Assembly: GCA_021018995.1 (NCBI GenBank)
Contig: CM037597.1
Span: 35,156,936 to 35,220,935 of the forward strand
DNA: 64,000 bases
Direction: 5' to 3'
Source of the DNA: Chloranthus sessilifolius
Lineage: Eukaryota > Streptophyta > Magnoliopsida > Chloranthales > Chloranthaceae
A program made the translations under genes and the position numbers. The notes beneath the pieces were generated by a model. It had not been told where the DNA came from. It ran no database searches and worked only from the letters and a program-made list of their open reading frames with translations. This document shows, piece after piece, positions 11,621 to 22,255 of this stretch; the first letter of the stretch is position 1; each line of letters begins with the position of its first letter.

Positions 11621-11915
11621 AAATACACAGCTTCTATTTTTATTACTGTAATTGGTGTCAATCTTCCTGTTACAAATATTGTATCAATCACAGATCACTC
11701 TACGAGGAAAAAAATTCATAATCCATTCAACTAAATGGAAAAATAATAACTCAAAAATAAAATTATTCTACAACATCATATTATATACATTCAACACCAT
11801 CTAATTAAAATATTCAAAGATATTATATGAATATATTCAACAACATCCTATAAACACAACAACGCCCTATTCGAGCATGACTCGGGTTGCCAATAATACC
11901 CAATAACATATAATT

Positions 11916-12104
11916 TTAATGTCTCATTGCTTGACACATTTGATTGAGCACCTTTGAACGAGCATGACTCGACTTCTCTTTCTTCTCCTTAGAAAGAGCT
12001 AGGAGTGACACACAAGAAACCTTCACCACCTTAAACCTTACTCCAGGAATATCTCCCACTGCATGACCCTTATGACTAAATCCAACAATTAAAACTTCGT
12101 CATG
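11916..12104 (-). pseudogene. RPS23: Captured 3' exon fragment of cytosolic ribosomal protein S23 (uS12)
   Basis: Reading the - strand from 12,104 gives [20 protein letters not shown] followed by [20 protein letters not shown] and KKEK. This is the C-terminal segment of eukaryotic 40S protein S23 (uS12), including the [17 protein letters not shown] block. The normal terminus soon after KKEK is lost and the frame runs on through unrelated residues (SSHARSK onward) to TAA at 11,916-11,918. The left edge of homology sits beside a pyrimidine-rich TTTCTTCTTCTAAC, like a splice acceptor, so the captured piece probably starts at an exon boundary. It lies inside CACTA-A, downstream of the TNPA-like gene and in the same orientation. 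Upstream S23 exons were not found. It is a transduplicated fragment, not a functional ribosomal gene. Confidence 0.85.
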
Positions 12105-12911
12105 TTAGAAGAAGAAACATAAATGTATTCAAAATCTATAAAAATCTATGGGAAGGTTTCACAAAAGTGTGTGTAGCCACTATTTTACTGTTTTGGAGCA
12201 GTTCTCTGATTCTATTGACCTGCAAAATCATCAATTATGCCAAGTCATTTCAGTTAAATAAAACCAATTAAATTGCAAAAGAATGTTTCACTAAGGTAAA
12301 ACAACAATAACATTTCAGACAATATTGCAAGCAGAATTCCCCATTATATAGAGCAATATGAAGGGGAAAGTAAAAAAATCAGTACTTCAGTTTCTGATTT
12401 CCACTAGCTAATTCAAGAATAAATACATCAATTTCATGAAAATTGGCCGCAAAGTACGCTGAACAACTCAGATGATTTTTGTAGGTCAGATTTTTGATTT
12501 GATATACACTTGCAGCCCCTCCAAAACGAGTTGGCAAGGTAGAATTCCAAGCTAAACCCTGATTATTTTATCATTGGGTGCAACATTAGACTGAAAATGT
12601 AATGAAAATGCAACTTCATAACTCTCTAAGACAAAAAAAACATCATCATTGGTTTCTAGTTCAAGTTGGTAAGTCAAAGGAACCTGCACTAATATCATAA
12701 AAAATAGAGTTGGCCAGTCCAATGAACAATCTATACAATTTATATAAAATCAGGTTTTGAATTGGATACTCATAGTACTTCAAAACGAGTTCACTAGGCA
12801 GAGTTCCAAGTAAATCATTGATATTTTTATTAATGGGTGCAACAATAAAAGGAATAGAACTTAAATAGATGATGGCCAAGCCATCTTGGCTGCTCCATGG
12901 GTCTGGGATAC

Positions 12912-13055
12912 CACTACAAAAAATAAGACTATTAGCGGCAGTTTTTTGCAGCCAAAAACTGCCGTGTTAACAAAAAACTATTAAGAATATTAGCGGCTGT
13001 TTTATGTTAACAGCGGCAGTTTATGCTGCCGCTAATAGTCTTATTTTTTGTAGTG
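12912..13055. mobile_element. Complete 144-bp CACTA-type MITE
   Basis: It starts CACTACAAAAAATAAGAC and ends with the inverse GTCTTATTTTTTGTAGTG. The inverted repeat extends through ATTAGCGGCAG, and internal CGGCAG / CTGCCG words make the whole unit nearly foldback. TAC flanks both ends (12,909-12,911 and 13,056-13,058) as a 3-bp TSD. It is inserted in CACTA-A but has a different terminal sequence, so it belongs to another CACTA family. Confidence 0.9.
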
Positions 13056-13189
13056 TACCTTCATTCAAAAAATTAAAAGAATAATTGAAAAGAGATGCCA
13101 AGATATATCAGCCAAACCAGAGAACTATCGTCTGTATCAACCATCATGTATCAACAATAAACTTAGATAGTAGTATGGTTCAATACTAT

Positions 13190-13699
13190 CTATCCATATC
13201 GTGGATTAACTGATAGAGTGTCGGCCATAAGGTTATCAAGCTTATGAAACACCCTTTGGCCATCAGAACCTGCCAAAACCTGGCTTCCACTGTTTCTAAG
13301 AAGCTTTTGAAAGGATTTGATGGGAGGGGGAACTTTCGTAAGATAGGTAACTTTATGTTGCCAGTAAGGAGAGTCAATATCTATTGCAAAATCCACTAGG
13401 GCTATGTGGCAGATTCTTACTATCCATCCACATATATAACAATCAGGAAAAGATTTGAACCAGAATCTGTAGTATGTTTCTAATATCGTGAAGCAGATCA
13501 GTTTGCTTGTGCATAAAAGATTTCGAAAAGCTTTTGATGCTAACTCAAGTGAATTGCTTTGTATGCCAAATAGGGATACACCTGTGCGATCTAGGGCCAC
13601 ATAATTGTGATGATTTCTATCCATTCTGGCGATGTTATGGGTATCATCAATAAATGAAGAATCACCGGTACAAGAAACTGTAGGACTGCTGGTGAAATC
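13190..13699 (-). pseudogene. Unrecognised host-like exon in CACTA-A
   Basis: After an acceptor-like TTTTTATAG at 13,700 the - strand stays open for 169 codons to a stop at 13,190. It begins DFTSSPTVSCTGDSSFIDD, continues NHHNYVALDRTGVSLFGIQS and ends near FHKLDNLMADTLSVNPRYG. The composition is like a normal soluble cellular protein and shows no transposase or retroelement motif. I do not recognise the family. It lies between the RPS23 fragment and the TNPA-like gene, so it may be a second captured gene fragment or an unrecognised 3' part of CACTA-A. Another exon-like open stretch on the same strand is at about 14,142-14,420. Confidence 0.4.
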
Positions 13700-13709
13700 C
13701 TATAAAAAT

Positions 13710-15950
13710 TCCCATTGTTTAAACAATTGGCGAGATGGATCAAACATGTAGAAAACAGGAAGATAATAGAATATTAAAATAATTGGATGGTCCAGATGTC
13801 CATGCATAAAAGCCTTATGGGTGGGTACAGTTGTTTTCATTGGCTGATGATCTCAGCTACCTGCCGTCCAACACCATCCTATCAAGATCTAGTTGTTGAG
13901 AGCCCAAACACCGAGCATCAGTATCTTCACTAAAACAAGAAATCCTTGCTCCATCATTATGTAAAAAATAAAATATAAACACCATTGGATTTATGTCTAG
14001 TAGTTGTCAAGCAGGTATTGCTTACATTAACCCCGAAAGAAATAGAACATAAAAAGGAATAACAACAAAGGATAAAATTTTGTTAAGCATGAAGGGGGGC
14101 TGATCACAGACCCTCCTAATTCTGAATGCACTTTTGATTGGTCAGATCTGATCATTTGAGCTACATTTATCAACTATACATATTATTTTAATATATATGT
14201 GATATTTTCTTGTGCCTCTGCGCATACACACAGGAAAACAGTGTATATTTGGGTCATGCATTGATCCTAATTTATTTTCACTCTTCGATGCATCTGCAAA
14301 GGGGGATCTCCCATTAGATGCAAGGAAAACAAGATTATAGTTCAAAATCACCTGCTGCCCTAAACGTATCATTACAATTGATTGCCATTTATATGGGGAT
14401 CTATGCAATTTTGGACCTCATTCCAAACACTAACCCACTGGAATAATTTAAATGTTCAGCACTGTAAGAAGATCTATGATACATATGGATGGAAATCATT
14501 GGAAAAATTACCTGCAGGTTGAGATTGAAGCTTGATGGGCAGTGCAGGAAGGTGTATTTCCTCTATCCTGGCCTCCAAATAAGATCACAAGAGGGCCATT
14601 TATCTTCTTTTATGAAGATCAGCTTGAAAGACAGGTCAAAGATCAAGTTGAAAGGATATAGTTTCGAAACATAAAGAGGTATGTAGCTAGTTGTAAATTG
14701 ATAAAGGATTCGAGTATGCTCCAAGAAAAAAAAAATCATATATTTATATTAAAAATTACAATGACCAACCTTTATTTCTATCTTCCACAAGTTAAAATTT
14801 TTTGTAGAAGGGTACATGAGAATAGCCATCTCTAGTTCCCAGCAGCCCAGGGCAACCGGATCCCCTGTTATATACAAAAGTTAGTCGTGTGCTATATCAA
14901 CTTCTATACTCCACAGAACCTTGCACGATTCCCAGAATGTTGTAGCTAAGTTGACTCCTGAGAATTCATAACATTCTAGAGACACGCAATTACACATGTT
15001 AAAGTTATTTGAAATGAAATAAATGCAAAGGCATATTACCTTAGTTGTCCAATTTATCCAAAGAACTTAGAGCCATCAAGACAAAGGTATATTACCTTGT
15101 GTTATGGACATCACTGGTGTCTTCAAATGACATTTTTGAATCTCGGCATGTTTGAAATACATATTCTGTAAGCCACAAAAATGAATATACCAATTACACA
15201 TGTTAAAGTCATTTGAAATGAAATAAATGGAAGTGAAAATCTATTCATTTTTCCCCTTGCTTCAGGCTTCTACAATAATTTACCATCCAAAGTGTAGTCA
15301 AAACCATATCTTGGTTGAGGCTTGTCAGAAAATCCGAAACCTGGGAAAGGAAAATCTCCCCAATTAGCAACAAAAGTTGTATATACTATCACTCATAAGA
15401 CTCACAAACGTACATCATCGATTAGTTGTTTTCTGTAATACTAGCACTTTCTCATGAGAAAACCTACTAAATGCCTGAAAATGGAATACCCACTACACAA
15501 AAGATGTTAAGAGTTTTGCAAAGCCTACGAAGAAAATATTTTGTGTGCTCCTTAAAAAATTATTTAAATATTTAATTCCATATACCATATAAGTGTTAGC
15601 CATCATCAGATTAGCACAATACCACAAAAATTTTCATTCACCATAATAGATCATTTACCAAACTAAAATATTCACTAAAATTGAAAGTACCTTTTAGATT
15701 CCCTCCAGTAAAATATTCGCCAAACATCCAAAATTTATCTTGTACTAAAGTATAAATTGTCATCAGCAATTGAGTGTATAGCATTATCAGTCGGTCCAAA
15801 GAAGATGCTCATTAGTAGACCAGCAACAAAACCCTGTAGAAAGAAACTTAAGTAATTTACATATTCCGTTAGAGAAAAGTAATTTTAACAAAATAGTAAA
15901 GTAGTGGATCTTGTGTTACCTATAAAAAAGAATTATCCATATACATTTAA
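13710..15950 (-). other. CACTA-A interior, mostly noncoding
   Basis: AT-rich sequence with scattered exon-like islands on the - strand: 14,142-14,420, reading MIRLGQQVILNYNLVFLAS, and about 14,510-14,680 followed by a GTAATT donor-like site. I recognise no domain. Confidence 0.35.
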
Positions 15951-15956
15951 GAACAA

Positions 15957-17315
15957 TCAACTAAAATGAATAACACTTTTGGGCCACGTAATTATATCAC
16001 CCGGTGTAATATCTCCCAAGGTTCCATCACGAGCATACAACTCTACAATGATATCATATATGCCATCTACTAAGATTGTATATGATAAGTTTGATTGACT
16101 CACATTTCTATCAGCACGTCCCATGGCAACATTCTTATTCTTGAAATTCTTTAATATGCAGTGAGAGGGAGGTTGTTCTATGGGACCGTCTAGATGAACC
16201 GATGATTGTCTCATTTCCTACAAAATTCTAGGAAAAATAAATGAATTGATCGATATTCAATAATGATATGAGGTAAAATAGAAATTTTGATTAGACATTT
16301 AAATTTTTACATGATAAGAAGAACTCAACTGATCACTTGAACGAGTCATATGTCTTCCATGAGAACTACCATGTCTTGGTAATGCATTAAATTTCTCCTC
16401 AAGTACCTTACGTGCCCTAGGCTCCTCATCAAGTCGTCACATAATTTTTTCATAGTTTGACTCCACACTTTCATGTGCTCTCTTCTCTTGTGAAGCAAAT
16501 CCCTAGAAAGAGCTGATGAGGAAAAAGTTGTCTTCAATATACCTCTACCCATACCTCGTACATAGCCTCATCTATCACAACCAAAAACCTAGGATACAAT
16601 TTTATTTATAATTATGATATTAATTTAAAGAACAATAATTTCATCATCTAATTTGAGAGGAAGGCATTTACATATGTAATAGAGCCATCATCTAAAATTG
16701 CTTCTCCTTCAATCGGATTATTTTCAACCATTTTCCTAATTTCATCCTGCAAGAAATAAATAATGATAAAATATTATAATGATAAAGTTTCACACTCCTT
16801 TGTAATTATTGAAGTTTATGAAATGAACTAGAACATATTAAAGCTCACCAATTTTTCATTCATAAATTGAGAAGGGCATGTCCCATCCTTCTTAGTATGT
16901 GTAGTTATAAACAGTTGTGTCCTGGTAACTATACCAGTAGGATTCTGCATTTTCTGTATAATACGATGATCATAAGTAAACATTATTTCTTTAGAGCATT
17001 ATACTAAGGTAATATTTTAGTGATATTACCAACTCCTCTGCCCTCTCAGCTGATCCCTGTCGACCGGTGGAGTGTGGGCTTATCAACTTTTCCTTAGAGC
17101 TCCTCCCCTTTTCTGGTCGTGTGGCATATTCTTTGGTCGAACATATGCGAACAAACATCTTCCAACTTCACACATTTTAGTGGATGTTTTTCCCACTCTC
17201 CATCTGTCTCATATTCATCATATTTTTTCTGAAGCACATGCTTCCATTGCTTCCAACATTCGTTTGCTTTCGATAAGACTATAACTTTGTGTTGAATTTA
17301 AATATCATACTCATC
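15957..17315 (-). pseudogene. CACTA-A TNPA-like gene (plant transposase, Ptta/En/Spm type), downstream exons
   Basis: Several exons read leftwards. Exon 17,315-17,030 follows acceptor TATTATTACAG and reads VLSKANECWKQWKHVLQKKY, then after a frame slip PHSTGRQGSAERAEEL, ending at a GTAATA donor. Exon from 16,953 reads MQNPTGIVTRTQLFITTHTK and KDGTCPSQFMNEKL with a GTGAGC donor; the next starts DEIRKMVENNPIEGEAILDD. Exon-like 16,552-16,346 and 16,214-15,957 follow, the last reading KNKNVAMGRADRNVSQSNLS and TPGDIITWPKSVI, as in C-termini of this family. The THTKKDG motif and WP near the end are typical of plant En/Spm-type TNPA relatives, which bind subterminal repeats. An upstream exon lies beyond Tekay-1 at about 39,600-39,463. 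The coding sequence has stops and a frameshift. Confidence 0.7.
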
Positions 17316-17956
17316 CTGTAATAATATAAAGATAAGATAAAATCATGGAGTAAATCGGCCAAAAAATTATGACATTCCAAAAATTTTCATTTTTTCGAAC
17401 AGTCCACCTCGATATGCATGTCCGGCAGGTCACGCAACTGAGTACAAATTCTAAGAGTGAGTTAGAATAAATCTTGAGTGAAAAGCAAAGACTTAAAAAT
17501 AGTAAGAACCATGTGATGAGGTGACGAACACCGAAGTACGGTGTACCGGCATAACACCCTAACACTAAGCTTTTAAGTATAAAAGCTAACTTGATAAGGA
17601 ATTCATTCCTTTTGTTTGTTTGTTGAGAAATTTGGTGTGAAGAGAGAAGAGAGGAAGAGAGATTTAGATTTATTTTTCCGGTGTGTTGTGTGTACAAGAT
17701 TTGAGGCTATGTGTGAGGTTATGGATTGAGATCGAAGAGAATTCGAAAATTCCGACTTCGAAACCCTCACTTGGGCGTGAGCTCGTGGAATGAAGAATCG
17801 ATCGCTTTAACGTTTGAGAATTACGTTAAGTTGTGATTTATAGTAATGTTAGTCTTTAATTAGGATGTGGGTGAAAAATTAGAAGAATAGGAGTTAAATT
17901 GAAGAAAAATGAGTTTGGAAAGTTGAAACCCGTGTGTATGAGAAATCTAACAAAAT

Positions 17957-18110
17957 CGATCGATCGAAATAAGTATCCAATCGATCGATTTTGTCAGAGC
18001 AAAAATATGAAGGTTTCTGGAGAAATTGATCGATCAAAATAAAAGTTAATCGATCGATTTGTGAAACCAATCGATCGGTTTGAACACTGATCGACCAATT
18101 GGTGAAAACA
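17957..18110. repeat. GATCGATC palindrome cluster, 5' LTR part 1
   Basis: Repeated AATCGATCGATTTT, GATCGATCAAAAT and related words about 15-45 bp apart, in both orientations. The cluster continues at 28,015-28,275 after CACTA-B, and is matched by 37,665-38,125 in the 3' LTR and by 34,710-35,095 after pol. Confidence 0.85.
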
Positions 18111-18860
18111 TTCACTACGTGAAAATGCGAAAAAAACAACAGCCGATGACTGTCATTTTTGAAAATAACGACAGTTTTTAACCGTCGAGTGGGTTGTTGT
18201 AAAAAACGCCGTAGTATTTGTTAATGACGCATTATAGCTATCGTTTATTTTCTCAAACAACGACAATCATCAGCTGTCGACCAATAACGATTGTTTTTAG
18301 CAGTCATATTAAATGACTTTTTACAAAAAAAAATATAGTGTCTTTATTTTTAAATGACGTATTATGACAGTCGTTTTAATTTTTTTTTTTTTTAAATAAT
18401 TAAATTTCACGATACGACGATTATATACGCCGCTTATTAAAATTTTCACCTAAAAAATATATAATTAAATTAATAATAATCCAAATTCACAAATTTTCCA
18501 TAACAAAATCTGCATCTTTAGATAAATAGATGGAACATTCATCATTCTTACAACTTACAATTCTCACATAGTTCATAAAAACATAAAATCAAAAAAATGA
18601 AAAAACTTCTAACTGTATCATCTTCCTTTCCAGGTTATCAATCTCTTCTAGCCGGCTATCAAGTTGAACTCTCACATTTGCACAGGCCTCATCGTCCAAT
18701 TCAATCGCCTTATCCTATAGGTGACACCCTACACAACATATAATCACAATAAAGATCAATAACGGATTCAATACAAAGCGTGACTACAAGACCATGTAAT
18801 AGCACCATATATCTGGTTGATAGTGAAAACCCAACCACCTTAAAAGCAATGCAAGGGCAA

Positions 18861-19186
18861 TCAGGTATATAAGGTGGCCTTGATTGCAGCTTCGAGCGTC
18901 CTCCTTGCTTGTGGGTTAGAATCTGTCAGTATTAAAAAGACATTAAAATCAGATACCCATATTGTGCTAAGTTTTAAGGAAGAGAAATGCACAACTACCT
19001 AGGATCTGCTGATCTTGATCAGATGTGGTAGGAAACTCTGCTAACATCTGTTGAGATTCTTCCGGCAACTCAGCTTTTCTTTCTATGCTTTGGATCAGTG
19101 GTATATCCCCATCTAACCATGTCGGCAGCGTACATGTCGCTGCTATAACCACACCATCGACGAAGCTTCTCCATTTGATAACCAGC
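18861..19186 (-). pseudogene. Two exon-like pieces in CACTA-B, possible captured gene 3' end
   Basis: Exon A runs 19,186-18,999 on the - strand, after acceptor ACTGTACAG and before donor GTAGTT. It reads LVIKWRSFVDGVVIAATCTL, then GDIPLIQSIERKAELPEESQ and ending SDQDQQIL. Exon B runs 18,922-18,861 after acceptor TACTGACAG. Joining A to B keeps the frame and gives DSNPQARRTLEAAIKATLYT then TGA. Further left, 18,730-18,620 has an exon-like coiled-coil stretch (VQLDSRLEEIDNLERKM). The splice-phase agreement favours a real gene fragment, but I do not recognise the protein. Confidence 0.4.
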
Positions 19187-20967
19187 CTGTACAGTAACGC
19201 AAATTTTATTCATTAAAAAGTAATACCTAGAATAAAGTGGTTGTTGGTGTAGGCATCAAATATATCAGGTATAATAACATAAAGTCTATGGTAACAAAAT
19301 GATATGCTAAACCTTCTAAATTTTCTGAAAGTAAATTATTTTTTTGTTTTTTTTATATGACAAGTGACTCTAATTTTATTTTTTGCATAACAAATCGGAA
19401 TCACCAACATGGGTCAAATTTCAGCAGTTGATTCCATATCCATGCATCGAATCCAAATCCCAAATTTCAAAAAATAGAAAAGGATGAGAAAATAAAAAAT
19501 CTGAGAATGTTAAAAATATAATCAACTCTTATCTCGCTATCGGTAGATCTTGGATATTATAATAAATATTTTCTTATTTTTAAGAATGTGAAGTTTTATT
19601 AATAATTTACACTCTAGAGACAAACAAAATTAAAACGCTATACAAAAAACTTAAGCAGCCACAAATGCAAAATGCCAAAGACTCCAAGGTAAAATTATCC
19701 TAAACCAATCACAAAATTATCAATCTTAATCTTCCCAAAGGAGACAATTAATGAACCACCACGATGTCGGCTAACTTGTCAGACCTCAAAGTAGCCTCCC
19801 AAAGAATAAGATAGAACCAGTGGCCAACAAAAGCCTGGCACAAGCTATTCTACATAGCAAGAATATTCTCAGGAAGCTAATGATATCAATAGGATTTAGG
19901 CAGGTACCTCTCAGGATATCCATGCAAACAGTACCAACGATCACGATCAAGACCAGTGAGGCCATATGGGTGATGGTGGACCTAGTCCTACTGCGTCCAC
20001 GCCCTCGCCCACGATAGCCACCTCTGACAGCCCATCATTCCCCCTACCCCTACCTCTATGGGGACATCAACAGAAAAAACAACCCGCTCAATCTAGACTA
20101 AAGAAGAAAAAGTAATTAAGGGACATAATTGTGCTTCTCCTCCGGGGAAAAGGATAAGAATACCACAGATAGTGCTGAGAAGAAGGGGGCTTGTAATGAG
20201 GATTTGGGTCCTAGTCTGCTCATATTCAAGTCAAAGGTCTCCCACGAACTTATAAATTTAGCCTCTCTCAAGTCTCTTAACAAATTTGGCACCAAACTTG
20301 GACAATGACTCATAACGACTGAAATCCTCCAAAGCTTAGTGACGTTGTCATAGAACATGCACATTAAAAAGCTAGCTGATAATTATGGCATTGTCCGCAC
20401 CTCATTTTTCAGCATCCACTGAATTAATTTTAGGTTGTAGGGTTGTGCCTGTAAGGATACCCATCTTCGTACGACCTTGATATATAAAGTAATCACTCAT
20501 TTCCAATCCAATTCATAGTAGTATTTAATTTAATGGTGGTAATGCAGGCTAGCAAATTTTTGGAACTTGGTAGCACATAGTCCTTAAATATTGATCAACA
20601 AATTGAATTTAGTCTTGAAACAAAGACTATATAATTATAGGCACAATAACACCAGCTGACCAGCTATCATACCCAAAAACATATAAGTAACCACCATTTG
20701 ATCACATGGTGGTTATGCACAGAATAAAGTGGTTTAGAGGAAAAAAAATCATCCAAAACAAACGAGATAGTTGAGAGAAAAATAGGTTTCATTACTGAGA
20801 TGATGGTTTTAAAGTGGTATTTTTTTTTTTTTCATTTCAGGGGGGTGGTTGGAAAATGGTGGGTTCTAAAGTGGGTTTCATGGATAAAATGGTTGATCGA
20901 GTGGTTTCAATAGTGGTATGAGTTTCTCTAGTTGCTAAAGATGAAGATGAAGAAGAGGAGTTGCTTG

Positions 20968-21090
20968 TGTTGAGCGAGAGAGAGAACTAGAGAGGGGGGG
21001 GGGGGGGACTGTCTTGGAAATAGGGAAATGTGTTGAGCGAGAGAGAGAACGAGAGAGGGGGGGAACTGTCTTGGAAACAAGGGGTATTTC
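20968..21090. repeat. 63-bp tandem duplication with G-runs
   Basis: TGTTGAGCGAGAGAGAGAAC starts at 20,968 and again at 21,031, each copy followed by GAGAGG, a run of G and ACTGTCTTGGAAA. The first copy holds a run of about 14 G across 20,994-21,007. Confidence 0.8.
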
Positions 21091-22211
21091 TTTAGTCATG
21101 TAGGTAGAAAGAGTAAATACTGGTGCGAAAAACTATTAAAACAAGTTGTATTTCTTAGTTGATGTCCAAATGGATAAAGTTGGTGTGAAAGAAGCAGCTC
21201 CCTCAAAAAATTCCAGATGCTCCAGGGATCTGCCAACTTATAAGGAATGGAGATAAAATATTAATTTTGATAGCATTAGTATCTACATTCCTTGGCCAAC
21301 AGGTTAAGATGGTGTAATTCAAAACTAGGAATTTTCCTTTCTTTCATATGCAGGTTAAGAGTGAATACTTCCCATCATTGTAGAAGAGACTTGAACCCTC
21401 CTTAAGAGATCGAGCTAGTGTGTTAGAATTTGGTTTTTAATTAAAAAAGTTTGATTTACTAAAATGTTAGAAATTTTATTTGTTTCATGTTCAGATGACT
21501 ACAGTAAATAATGGAGTTCATTAAAAGATTTTAACATTTATTTCTTCACCTCATTTAGCTGCTCTCAATGATCTACTGCTCTGTTCTCGCAAAACAAATA
21601 TTTAGACAATAACATTCTCAAAGAAGCCATAAGTAGGAAATTACTCGGTAATAGCTTACAGAATGATATCCATGTGTCGGGGCACATAATGACCTCCTCC
21701 TATTCCGAGGACTTTATTTCTCTAATTATTCTTGTGTCATTAAACATTCAAAGTTATAAAATTGATAATTCAAATCGTAAATAACTTATGCAAAATGTTT
21801 TAGAAAAATTATTTGATTATTTATATCTCGATCCTTGTATTGCTTTCTGGAAACAAAAGAGTGCAGTGCGCAGAGGATGTATTAATCATCACCCCTTTCA
21901 AAATTTTGCAAGCAAAACTAGCGCAATTCATCGCACTAAAGTAGAGCACAATTGAATAAAGCATCATGAACCATGTAAAGGGAGAAAAGGAAAAAAAACT
22001 AATGGTTTTTATTATCTTTGTGTAGTAATCCATGTTTGAAGACATAGGTACAAATGGTGGAGATGTTTTGAAGTTTTTGTTTTAAAAATGATTTAAGCAA
22101 TGCAACCTTGATCCACTTAGCACCCAAAACATGTTTTGGTGTCATGTGAAGCTCCATGTGGACCTTCAGTATGATGCAGGTACTCCATTGGAGATTGGAG
22201 TACATCCCTGG

Positions 22212-22216
<5 letters not shown>

Positions 22217-22252
<36 letters not shown>
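22217..22252. repeat. (TA)n microsatellite
   Basis: An uninterrupted TA dinucleotide run of about 35 bp in CACTA-B. A similar run is at 27,452-27,485. Confidence 0.9.

Positions 22253-22255
<3 letters not shown>

Noticed and set aside
17311-17697. 128-codon frame on the - strand at the Tekay-1 5' LTR start
   Set aside because: It spans the boundary between CACTA-A intron and LTR and is antisense to the LTR, with no recognisable domain.
20994-21007. G-run as a possible G-quadruplex
   Set aside because: It is a single mononucleotide run inside a 63-bp duplication. A single-run structure is possible but there is no evidence of function.
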